A DNA stretch of 64,000 bases, from NCBI RefSeq assembly GCF_026212465.1, contig NC_080058.1, positions 22,692,109-22,756,108 on the forward strand, written 5' to 3'. Positions within the stretch are counted from its first letter, which is position 1, and each line of letters begins with the position of its first letter. The position numbers and the translations under genes are program-made. Below the pieces are notes generated by a model. It did not search any database, was not told where the DNA came from, and saw only the letters and a list, made by a program, of their open reading frames with translations. This stretch comes from Amaranthus tricolor. Taxonomy: Eukaryota > Streptophyta > Magnoliopsida > Caryophyllales > Amaranthaceae. Of this stretch, positions 49,404-61,870 are shown piece by piece.

Positions 49404-49418
49404 TTTTTTCCACTAGTG
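49404..49418 (-). repeat. CACTA terminal inverted repeat (5' end)
   Basis: TTTTTTCCACTAGTG, perfect inverse of 41868-41882. It is followed by the ATT duplication and satellite sequence. Confidence 0.95.
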
Positions 49419-52400
49419 ATTCTTCATCGTTCATTCTTCATTGATCATTGATCCTTGTTCATTCTTTATCGTTTATTCTTCTTTGATCATTCATCCTTGT
49501 TCATTCTTCATCGTTCATTCTTCATTGATCATTGATCCTTGTTCATTCTTCATCGTTCATTCTTCAAAGATCATTGATCCTTGTTCATTCTTCATCGTTC
49601 ATTCTTCATTGATCATTGATCCTTGTTCATTCTTCATCGTTCATTCTTCATTGATCATTGATCCTTGTTCATTCTTCATCGTTCATTATTCAATGATCTT
49701 TGATCCTTGTTCATTCTTCATCATTCATTATTCATTGATCATTGATCCTTGTTCATTCTTACTCGTTCATTCTTCATTGATCATTCATCCTTGTTCATTC
49801 TTCATCGTTCATTCTTCAATGATCATTGATCCTTGTTCATTCTTTATCGTTCAATCTTCATTGATCATTGATCCTTGTTCATTCTTCATCGTTCATTCTT
49901 CTTTGAACATTCATCCATGTTCATTCTTCATCGTTCATTCTTTAATGATGATTGATCCTTGTTCATTCTTCATCGTTCATTGTTCATTTATCATTAATCC
50001 TTGTTCTTTCTTCATTGTTCATTCATCATTGATCATTGATCCTTGTTCATTCTTCATTGATCTTTGATCCTTGTTCATTCTTACTCGTTCATTCTTCATT
50101 GATCATTCATCCTTGTTCATTCTTCATTGATAATTGATCCTTGTACATTCTTCATCGTTCATTCTTCAATGATCATTGATCCTTGTTCATGCTTCATAGT
50201 TCATTCTTCATTGATCATCGATCCTTGTTCATTCTTCATCGTTCATTCTTCAATGATCAATGATCCTTGTTCATTCTTCATCGTTCATTCTTCATTGATC
50301 ATTGATCCTTTTTCATTCATCATCTTTCATTCTTCAATGATCATTGATCCTTGTTCAATCTTCATCGTTTATTCTTCAATGATCATTGATCCTTGTTCAT
50401 TCATCATCGTTCATTCTTCATTGAACATTCATCCTTGTTCATTCTTCATCGTTCATTCTTCAATGATGATTGATCCTTGTTCATTCTTCATCGTTCATTC
50501 TTCAATGATCATTGATCCTTGTGCATTCTTCATCGTTCATTGTTCATTGATCATTGATCCTTGTTCATTCTTCATCGTTAATTCTTTATTCATCATTGAT
50601 CCTTGTTCATTCTTCATCTTTCATTCTTCATTGATCATTGATCCTTGTTCATTCTTCATCGTTCATTCTTCTTTGATCATTCATCCTTGTTCATTATTCA
50701 TTGATCATTAATCCTTGTTCATTCTTTATCGTTCATTCTTCAAAGATCATTGATCCTTGTTCATTCTTCATCGTTCATTCTTCATTGATCATTGATACTT
50801 TTTCATTCTTCATCGATCATTCTTCATTGATCATTTTTCATCGTTCATTCTTCATTGATCATTCATCCTTGTTCATTCTTTATCGTTGATTCCTCATTGA
50901 TCATTGATCTTATTTCGTTCTTCATCGTTCATTCTTCAATGATCATTGATCCTTGTTCATTTTTTATCGTTCATTCTTCATTGATCATTGATCCTTGTTC
51001 ATTCTTCATCGTTCATTCTTCACTGATCATTGATCCTTGTTCATTCTTCACTTATCATTGATCCTTGTTCATTCTTCATCGTTCATTCTTCATTAATCAT
51101 TAATCCTTGTTCATTTTTCATCGTTCATTCTTCAATTATCATTGATCCTTGTTCATTCTTCATCGTTCATGCTTCATTGATCATTGATCCTTGTTCATTT
51201 ATCATCGTTCATTCATTATTGATAATTTATCCTTGTTCATTCTTCATCGTTCATTCTTCATTGATCATTAATCCTTGTTCATTCTTTATCGTTCATTCTT
51301 TAAAGATCATTGATCCTTGTTCATTCTTCATCGTTCATTCTTCATTGATCATTGATCCTTTTTCATTCTTCATCGTTCATTCTTCATTGATCATTATTCA
51401 TCGTTCATTCTTCATTGATCATTCATCCTTGTTCATTCTTCATCGTTCATTCCTCATTGATCATTGATCCTTGTTCGTTCTTCATCGTTCATTCTTCAAT
51501 GATCATTGATCCTTGTTCATTCATCATCGTTCATTCTTCATTGAACATTCATCCTTGTTCATTCTTCATCGTTCATTCTTCAATGATGATTGATCCTTGT
51601 TCATTCTTCATCGTTCCTTCTTCATTGATCATTAATCCTTGTTCATTCTTCATCGTTCATTCTTCAATGATCATTGATCCTTGTTCATTCTTCATCGTTC
51701 ATGCTTCATTGATCATTGATCCTAGTTCATTCATCATCGTTTTTTCATTATTGATCATTCATCCTTGTTCATTCTTCATCGTTCATTTTTCATTGATCAT
51801 TGATCCTTGTTCATTTTTCATCATTCATTCTTCAATGATCATTGATCCTTGTTCATTCTTCATCGTTCATTCTTCAATCATCATTGATCCTTGTTCATTC
51901 TTCATCGTTCATTCTTCATTGAACATTCATCCTTGTTCATTCTTTATCGTTCATTCTTTAATGATGATTGATCCTTGTTCATTCTTCATCGTTCATTCTT
52001 CAATGATCAGTGATCCTTGTTCATTCTTCATCGTTCATTGTTCATTGATCATTAATCCTTGTTTTTTCTTCATCGTTCATTCTTCATTGATCATTGATCC
52101 TTGTTCATTCTTCATCGTTCATTCTTCATTGATCATTGATCCTTGTTCATTCTTCATCGTTCATTCTTCTTTGATCTTTCATACTTGTTCATTCTTCATC
52201 CTTCATTCTTCATTAATCATTGATCCTTGTTCATTCTTCATCGTTCTTTCTTTAAAGATCATTGATCCTTGTTCATTCTTCATCGTTCATTCTTCATTGA
52301 TCATTGATCCTTGTTCATGCTTCATCGTTCATTCTTCATCGATCATCGATCCTTGTTCATTCTTCGTCGTTCATTCTTCAATCATCAATGATCCTTGTTC

Positions 52401-53990
52401 GTTCTTCATCGTTCATTCTTCATTGATCATTGATCCTTGTTCATTCTTCATTATTCATTTATTATTGATTATTCATCCTTATTCATTCTTCATCGTTCAT
52501 TCTTCAATGATCATTGATCCTTGTTCATTCCTCATCGTTCATTCTTCAATGATCAATCATCCTTGTACATTCTTCATCGTTCATTCTTAATTGATCATTG
52601 ACCCTTCTTCATGCTTCATCGTTCATTCTTCATTGATCATCGATCCTTGTTCATTCTTCTTCGTTGATTCTTCAATGATCAATGATCGTTGTTCGTTCTT
52701 CATCGTTCATTCTTCAATGATCATTGATCCTTGTTTTTTCTTCATCGTTCATTTTTCATTGATCATTGATCCTTGTTCATTATTCATCGTTCATTCATTA
52801 TTGATCATTTATCCTTGTTCATTCTTCATTGTTCATTCTTCATTGATCATTGATCCTTGTTCATTCTTCATCATTCATTCTTCAATGATCATTGATCCTT
52901 GTTCATTCTTCATCGTTCATTCTTCAATGATCATTGATCCTTGTTCATTCTTCATCGTTCATTGTTCATTGATCATTAATCCTTGTTCTTTCTTCATCGT
53001 TCATTCTTCATTGATCATTGATCCTTATTCATTCTTCATCGTTCATTCTTCATTGATCATTGATCCTTGTTCCTTCTTCGTCGTTCATTCTTCTTTGATC
53101 ATTCATCCTTATTCATTCTTCATCCTTCATTCTTCATTCATCATTGATCCTTGTTTATTCTTCATCGTTCATTCTTCAAAGATCATTGATCCTTGTTCAT
53201 TCTTCATCGTTCATTCTTCATTGATCATTGATCCTTGTTCATGCTTCATCGTTCATTCTTCATCGATCATCGATCCTTGTTCATTCTTTATCGTTCATTC
53301 TTCAATGATCAATGACCCTTGTTCATTCTTCATCGTTCATTCTTCAATTATCATTGATCCTTGTTCATTCTTCATCGTTCATTCTTTATTGATCATTTAT
53401 CCTTGTTAATTCTTCATCGATCATTCTTCATTGACAGTTGATCCTTGTTCATTCTTCATCGTTCATTCTTCATTGATCATTGATCCTTGTTCATTCTTCA
53501 TCGTTCATTCTTCAATGATCATTGATCCTTGTTCATTCTTCATCGTTCATTCTTCAATGATCTTTGATCCTTGTTCATTCTTCATCGTTCATTCTTCATT
53601 GATCATTGATCCTTGTTCATTCTTCATCGTTCATTGTTCAATGATCATTGATCCTTGTTCATTCTTCATCGTTCATTCTTCAATGATCATTGATCCTTGT
53701 TCATTCTTCATCGTTCATTCTTCATTGAACATTCATCCTTGTTCATTCTTCATCGTTCATTCTTCAATGATGATTGATCCTTGTTCACTCTTCATCGTTC
53801 ATTCTTCAATGATCATTGATCCTTGTTCATTCTTCATCGTTCATTGTTCTTTGATCATTCATCATTGTTCATTCTTCATCCTTCATTCTTCATTGATCAT
53901 TGATCCTTGTTCATTCTTCATCGTTCATTCTTCAAAGATCATTGATTCTTGTTCATTCTTCATCGTTCATTCTTCATTGATCATTGATCC

Positions 53991-54660
53991 TTGTTCATGC
54001 TTCATGTTCATTCTTCATTGATCATCGATCCGTGTTCATTCTTCATCGTTCATTCTTCAATGATCAATGATCCTTGTTCATTCTTCATCGTTCATTCTTC
54101 AATGATCATTGATCCTTGTTCATTCTTCATCGTTCATTGTTCATTGATCATTGATCCTTGTTCATTCTTCATCGTTCATTGTTCTTTGATCATTCATCAT
54201 TGTTCATTCTTCATCCTTCATTCTTCATTGATCATTGATCCTTGTTCATTCTTCATCGTTCATTATTCAAAGATCATTGATTCTTGTTCATTCTTCATCG
54301 TTCATTCTTCATTGATCATTGATCCTTGTTCATGCTTCATGTTCATTCTTCATTGATCATCGATCTGTGTTCATTCTTCATCGTTCATTCTTCAATGATC
54401 AATGATCCTTGTTCATTCTTCATCGTTCATTCTTCAATGATCATTGATCCTTGTTCATTCTTCATCGTTCATTGTTCATTGATCATTAATCCTTGTTCAT
54501 TCTTCATCGTTCATTCTTCATTGATCATTGATCCTTGTTCATTCTTCATCGTTCATTCTTCTTTGATCATTCATCCTTGTTCATTCTTCATCCTTCAGTC
54601 TTCATAGATCATTGATCCTTGTTCATTCTTCTTTGATCATTCATCCTTGTTCATTCTTCA
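53991..54660 (+). repeat. 335-bp tandem duplication in block 3
   Basis: The block beginning at the shortened monomer GCTTCATGTTCATTC (about 53998) recurs at about 54333, offset 335 bp. The unit is eight monomers less one base. The truncated monomer makes a clear marker and recurs near 56630 and 61432. Confidence 0.8.
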
Positions 54661-57600
54661 TCCTTCAGTCTTCATAGATCATTCATCCTTGTTCATTCTT
54701 CATCGTTCATTCTTTATTTATCATTAATCCTTGTTCATGCTTCATCGTTCATTCTTCATCGATCATCGATCCTTGTTCATTCTTCATCGTTCATTCTTCA
54801 ATGATCAATGATCCTTATTTATTCTTCATCGTTCATTCTTCATTGATCATTGATCCTTGTTCATTATTCATCGTTCATTCTTCATTGACCATTGATCCTT
54901 GTTCATTCTTCATCGTTCATTCTTCATTGATCATTAATCCTTGTTCATTCTTCATCGTTCATTCTTCATTGATCATTGATCCTTGTTCATTTTTCATCGT
55001 TCATTGATCATTGATCAAGTATCCTTGTTCATTCTTCATCAATCATTCTTCATTGATCATTGATCCTTGTTCATTCTTCATCGTTCATTCTTCAATTATC
55101 TTTGATTCTTGTTCATTCTTGGTCGTTCATTCTTCATTGATCATTCATCCTTGTTCATTCTTCATCGTTCATTCTTCAATGATCATTGATCCTTGTTCAT
55201 TCTTCATCGTTCATTCTTCAATGATCAATCATCCTTCTATATTCTTCATCGTTCATTCTTCAATGATGATTGATCCTTGTTCATGCTTCATCATTCATTC
55301 TTCATTGATCATCGATCCTTTTTCATTCTTCATCGTTGATTCTTCAATGATCAACGATCCTTGTTCATTCTTCATCATTGATTCTTCAATGATCATTGAT
55401 CCTTGTTCATTCTTCATCGTTCAATCCTCATTGATCATTGATCCTTGTTCATTCTTCATCGTTCATTCTTCAATAATCATTGATCCTTGTGCATTCTTCA
55501 TCGTTCATTGTTCATTGATCATTGATCCTTGTTCATTCTTCATCGTTCATTCTTCATTCACCATTGATCCTTGTTCATTCTTCATCGTTCATTCTTCATT
55601 GATCATTGATCCTTGTTCATTCTTCATCGTTCATTCTTCATTGAACATTCATCCATGTTCATTCTTCATCGTTCATTCTTTAATGATGATTGATCCTTGT
55701 TCATTCTTCGTCGTTCTTTCTTCAATGATCATTTATCCTTGTTCATTCTTCATCGTTCATTGTTCATTGATCATTAATCCTTGTTCTTTCTTCATCGTTG
55801 ATTCTTCATTGATCATTGATCCTTGTTGATTCTTCATCGTTCATTCTTCATTGATCTTTGATTCTTGTTCATTCTTCATCTCTCATTCTTCATTGATCAT
55901 TGATCCTTGTACATTCTTACTCAGTCATTCTTCATTGATCATTCATCCTTGTTCATTCTTCATCGTTCATTCTTCAATGATCATTGATACTTGTTCATTC
56001 TTTATCGTTCTTGCTTCATTGATGATTGATCCTATTTCATTCATCATCGTTCATTCATTATTGATCATTTATTCTTGTTCATTCTTCATCGTTCATTCTT
56101 CATTGATCATTGATCCTTGTTCATTCTTCATCGTTCATTCTTCAATGATCATTGATCCTTGTTCATTCATCATCGTTCATTCTTCAATGATCATTGATCC
56201 TTGTTCATTCTTCATCGTACATTCTTCATTGAACATTTATCCTTGTTCATTCTTCATCGTTCATTCTTCAATGATGATTGATCCTTGTTCACTCTTCATC
56301 GTTCATTCTTCAATGATCATTAATCCTTGTTCATTCTTCATCATTCATTGTTCATTGATCATTGATCCTTGTTCTTTCTTCATCGTTCATTCTTCATTGA
56401 TCATTGATCGTTGTTCATTCTTCATCGTTCATTCTTCATTGATCATTGATTCTTGTTCATTCTTCATCGTTCATTCTTCTTTGATCATTCATCATTGTTC
56501 ATTCTTCATCCTTCTTTCTTCATTGATCATTGAGCCTTGTTCATTCTTCATCGTTCATTCTTCAAAGATCATTGATTCTTGTTCATTCTTCATCGTTCAT
56601 TCTTGATTGATCATTGATCCTTGTTCATGCTTCATGTTCATTCTTCATCGATCATCGATCCGTGTTCATTCTTCATCGTTCATTCTTCAATGATCAATGA
56701 TACTTGTTCCTTCTTCATCGTTTATTCTTCAATGAGCATTGATCCTTGTTCATTCTTCATCGTTCATTGTTCATTGATCATTAATCCTTGTTCATTCTTC
56801 ATCATTCATTCTTTATTGATCATTGATCCTTGTTCATTCTTCATCGTTCATTCTTCTTTGATCATTCATCCTTATTCATTCTTCATCCTTCATTCTTCAT
56901 AGATCGTTGATCCTTGTTCATTCTTCATCATTCATTCTTCAAAGATCATTGATACTTGTTCATTCTTCATCGTTCATTCTTTATTGATCATTGATCCTTG
57001 TTCATGCTTCATCGGTAATTTCTTCATCGATCATCGATCCTTGTTCATTCTTCATCGTTCATTCTTCAATGATCAATGATCCTTGTTTATTTTTCATCGT
57101 TCATTCTTCATTGATCATTGATTCTTGTTCATTCTTCATCGTTCATTCATTATTGATCATTTATCCTTGTTCATTCTTCATCGTTCATTCTTCACTGACC
57201 ATTTGATCCTTGTTCGTTCTTCATCGTTCATTCTTCATTGATCATTAATCCTTGTTCATTTTTCATCGTTCATTCTTCATTGATCATTGATCCTTCTACA
57301 TTCTTCATCGTTCATTCCTCAAAGATCATTGATCCTTGTTCATTCTTCATCGTTCATTCTTCATTGATCATTGATCCTTTTTCATGCTTCGTCGTTCATT
57401 CTTCATCGATCATCGATCCTTACTCATTCTTCATCGTTCATTCTTCAATGCTCAATCATCCTTGTTCATTATTCATCGTTCATTCTTCATTGATCATTGA
57501 TCCTTGTACATTCTTCATCGTTCATTCATTATTGATCATTTATCCTTGTTCATTCTTCATTGATCATTGATCCTTGTTCATTCTTCATCGTTCATTCTTC

Positions 57601-60600
57601 AATGATCATTGATCCTTCTACATTCTTCATCGTTCATTCTTCAAAGATTATTGATCCTTGTTCATTCTTCATCGTTCATTCTTCATTGATCATTGATCCT
57701 TTTTCATGCTTCGTCGTTCATTCTTCATCGATCATCGATCCTTGCTCATTCTTCATCGTTCATTCTTCAATGCTCAATCATCCTTGTTCATTCTTCATCG
57801 TTCATTCTTCATTGATCATTGATCCTTGTTCATTCTTCATCGTTCATTCATTATTGATCATTTATCCTTGTTCATTCTTCATTGATCATTGATCCTTGTT
57901 CATTCTTCATCGTTCATTCTTCAATGATCATTGATCCTTGTTCATTCTTCATCGTTCATTCTTCAATGATCATTGATCCTTGTTCATTCTTCATCGTTCA
58001 TTGTTCATTGATCATTAATCCTTGTTCTTTCTTCATCGTTCATTCTTCATTGATCATTGATCCTTATTCATTCTTCATCATTCATTCTTCATTGATCATT
58101 GATCCTTGTTCATTCTTCGTCGTTCATTCTTCTTTGATCATTCATCCTTATTCATTCTTCATCCTTCATTCTTCATTCATCATTGATCCTTGTTTATTCT
58201 TCATCGTTCATTCTTCAAAGATCATTGATCCTTGTTCATTCTTCATCGTTCATTCTTCATTGATCATTGATCCTTGTTCATGCTTCATCGTCATTCTTCA
58301 TCGATCATCGATCCTTGTTCATTCTTTATCGTTCATTCTTCAATGATCAATGACCCTTGTTCATTCTTCATCGTTCATTCTTCAATTATCATTGATCCTT
58401 GTTCATTCTTCATCGTTCATTCTTTATTGATCATTTATCCTTGTTAATTCTTCATCGATCATTCTTCATTGACAGTTGATCCTTGTTCATTCTTCATCGT
58501 TCATTCTTCATTGATCATTGATCCTTGTTCATTCTTCATCGTTCATTCTTCAAGGATCATTGATCCTTGTTCATTCTTCATCGTTCATTCTTCAATGATC
58601 TTTGATCCTTGTTCATTCTTCATCGTTCATTGTTCATTGATCATTAATCCTTGTTCATTCTTCATCATTCATTCTTTATTGATCATTGGTCCTTGTTCAT
58701 TCTTCATCGTTCATTCTTCTTTGATCATTCATCCTTATTCATTCTTCATCCTTCATTCTTCATAGATCATTCTTCATCGTTCATTCTTCATTGATCATTG
58801 ATCCTTGTTCATTCTTCGTCGTTCTTTCTTCAATGATCATTTATCCTTGTTCATTCTTCATCGTTCATTGTTCATTGATCATTAATCCTTGTTCTTTCTT
58901 CATCGTTGATTCTTCATTGATCATTGATCCTTGTTGATTCTTCATCGTTCATTCTTCATTGATCTTTGATTCTTGTTCATTCTTCATCTCTCATTCTTCA
59001 TTGATCATTGATCCTTGTACATTCTTACTCATTCATTCTTCATTGATCATTCATCCTTGTTCATTCTTCATCGTTCATTCTTTAATGATCATTGATACTT
59101 GTTCATTCTTTATCGTTCTTGCTTCATTGATGATTGATCCTATTTCATTCATCATCGTTCATTCATTATTGATCATTTATTCTTGTTCATTCTTCATCGT
59201 TCATTCTTCATTGATCATTGATCCTTGTTCATTCTTCATCGTTCATTCTTCAATGATCATTGATCCTTGTTCATTCATCATCGTTCATTCTTCAATGATC
59301 ATTGATCCTTGTTCATTCTTCATCGTACATTCTTCATTGAACATTCATCCTTGTTCATTCTTCATCGTTCATTCTTCATTGATCATTGATCCTTGTTCAT
59401 TCTTCATCGTTCATTCTTCTTTGATCATTCATCCTTGTTCATTCTTCATCCTTCAGTCTTCATAGATCATTGATCCTTGTTCATTCTTCTTTGATCATTC
59501 ATCCTTGTTCATTCTTCATCCTTCAGTCTTCATAGATCATTCATCCTTGTTCATGCTTCATCGTTCATTCTTCATCGATCATCGATCCTTGTTCATTCTT
59601 CATCGTTCATTCTTCAATGATCAATGATCCTTGTTTATTCTTCATCGTTCATTCTTCATTGATCATTGATCCTTGTTCATTATTCATCGTTCATTCTTCA
59701 TTGACCATTGATCCTTGTTCATTCTTCATCGTTCATTCTTCATTGATCATTAATCCTTGTTCATTCTTCATCGTTCATTCTTCATTGATCATTGATCCTT
59801 GTTCATTCTTCATCGTTCATTGATCATTGATCAAGTATCCTTGTTCATTCTTCATCAATCATTCTTCATTGATCATTGATCCTTGTTCATTCTTCATCGT
59901 TCATTCTTCAATGATCTTTGATTCTTGTTCATTCTTGCTCGTTCATTCTTCATTGATCATTCATCCTTGTTCATTCTTCAATGATCATTGATCCTTGTTC
60001 ATTCTTCATCGTTCATTCTTCAATGATCAATCATCCTTCTATATTCTTCATCGTTCATTCTTCAATGATGATTGATCCTTGTTCATGCTTCATCATTCAT
60101 TCTTCATTGATCATCGATCCTTATTCATTCTTCATCGTTGATTCTTCAATGATCAATGATCCTTGTTCATTCTTCATCATTGATTCTTCAATGATCATTG
60201 ATCCTTGTTCATTCTTCATCGTTCATTCCTCATTGATCATTGATCCTTGTTCATTCTTCATCGTTCATTCTTCAATAATCATTGATCCTTGTGCATTCTT
60301 CATCGTTCATTGTTCATTGATCATTGATCCTTGTTCATTCTTCATCGTCTATTCTTCATTCACCATTGATCCTTGTTCATTCTTCATCGTTCATTCTTCA
60401 TTGATCATTGATCCTTGTTCATTCTTCATCGTTCATTCTTCATTGAACATTCATCCATGTTCATTCTTCATCGTTCATTCTTTAATGATGATTGATCCTT
60501 GTTCATTCTTCGTCGTACTTTCTTCAATGATCATTTATCCTTGTTCATTCTTCATCGTTCATTGTTCATTGATCATTAATCCTTGTTCTTTCTTCATCGT

Positions 60601-61870
60601 TGATTCTTCATTGATCATTGATCCTTGTTGATTCTTCATCGTTCATTCTTCATTGATCTTTGATTCTTGTTCATTCTTCATCTCTCATTCTTCATTGATC
60701 ATTGATCCTTGTACATTCTTACTCATTCATTCTTTATTGATCATTAATCCTTGTTCATTCTTCATCGTTCATTCTTCAATGATCATTGATACTTGTTCAT
60801 TCTTTATCGTTCTTGCTTCATTGATGATTGATCCTATTTCATTCATCATCGTTCATTCATTATTGATCATTTATTCTTGTTCATTCTTCATCGTTCATTC
60901 TTCATTGATCATTGATCCTTGTTCATTCTTCATCGTTCATTCTTCAATGATCATTGATCCTTGATCATTCATCATCGTTCATTCTTCAATGATCATTGAT
61001 CCTTGTTCATTCTTCATCGTACATTCTTCATTGAACATTCATCCTTGTTCATTCTTCATCGTTCATTCTTCAATGATGATTGATCCTTGTTCACTCTTCA
61101 TCGTTCATTCTTCAATGATCATTGATCCTTGTTCATTCTTCATCATTCATTGTTCATTGATCATTGATCCTTGTTCTTTCTTCATCGTTCATTCTTCATT
61201 GATCATTGATCGTTGTTCATTCTTCATCGTTCATTTTTCATTGATCATTGATTCTTGTTCATTCTTCATCGTTCATTCTTCTTTGATCATTCATCATTGT
61301 TCATTCTTCATCTTTCTTTCTTCATTGATCATTGAGCCTTGTTCATTCTTCATCGTTCATTCTTCAAAGATCATTGATTCTTGTTCATTCTTCATCGTTC
61401 ATTCTTCATTGATCATTGATCCTTGTTCATGCTTCATGTTCATTCTTCATCGATCATCGATCCGTGTTCATTCTTCATCGTTCATTCTTCAATGATCAAT
61501 GATACTTGTTCATTCTTCATCGTTTATTCTTCAATGATCATTGATCCTTGTTCATTCTTCATCGTTCATTGTTCATTGATCATTAATCCTTGTTCATTCT
61601 TCATCATTCATTCTTTATTGATCATTGATCCTTGTTCATTCTTCATCGTTCATTCTTCTTTGATCATTCATCCTTATTCATTCTTCATCCTTCATTCTTC
61701 ATAGATCATTGATCCTTGTTCATTCTTCATCGTTCATTCTTCAAAGATCATTGATACTTGTTCATTCTTCATCGTTCATTCTTTATTGATCATTGATCCT
61801 TGTTCATGCTTCATCGGTAATTTCTTCATCGATCATCGATCCTTGTTCATTCTTCATCGTTCATTCTTCA
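54600..61870 (+). repeat. Large direct duplication, offset about 4.8 kb, in block 3
   Basis: The segment from about 54600 to 57060 matches about 59410-61870. Markers pair at 54801/59617 (offset 4816), 55851/60653 (4802), 56621/61423 (4802) and 56991/61793 (4802). A further copy of part of it starts at 58959, and another begins at about 63476 (offset 2823 from 60653) and runs to the window end. Boundaries are approximate. Confidence 0.8.
57238..57892 (+). repeat. 322-bp tandem duplication in block 3
   Basis: Two adjacent near-identical segments offset by 322 bp (46 heptads), at about 57238-57559 and 57560-57881. They share the variants CAAAGATC, CTTCGTCG and AATGCTCAATC in the same order. Confidence 0.82.

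Larger units (their letters stand above)
41868..49418 (-). mobile_element. CACTA (En/Spm) DNA transposon, 7551 bp
   Basis: Ends are a perfect 15-bp inverted repeat, CACTAGTGGAAAAAA, with 3-bp duplications ATT. Subterminal regions are packed with a short motif (GCTGCGGTT and its complement AACCGCAGC), the usual transposase-binding layout of this superfamily. The gene inside runs on the minus strand, so 49418 is the 5' end. It encodes a Transposase_24-like protein with a Ulp1 protease domain. I find no Transposase_21 (TnpD-like) coding sequence, so movement probably needs a partner element. The intact ends suggest a recent insertion. Confidence 0.95.

Noticed and set aside
41868..49418. Helitron or hAT classification of the 7.5-kb element
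   Set aside because: CACTA termini, 15-bp inverted repeats, 3-bp duplication and a Transposase_24-like gene fit CACTA; hAT elements make 8-bp duplications and Helitrons none.
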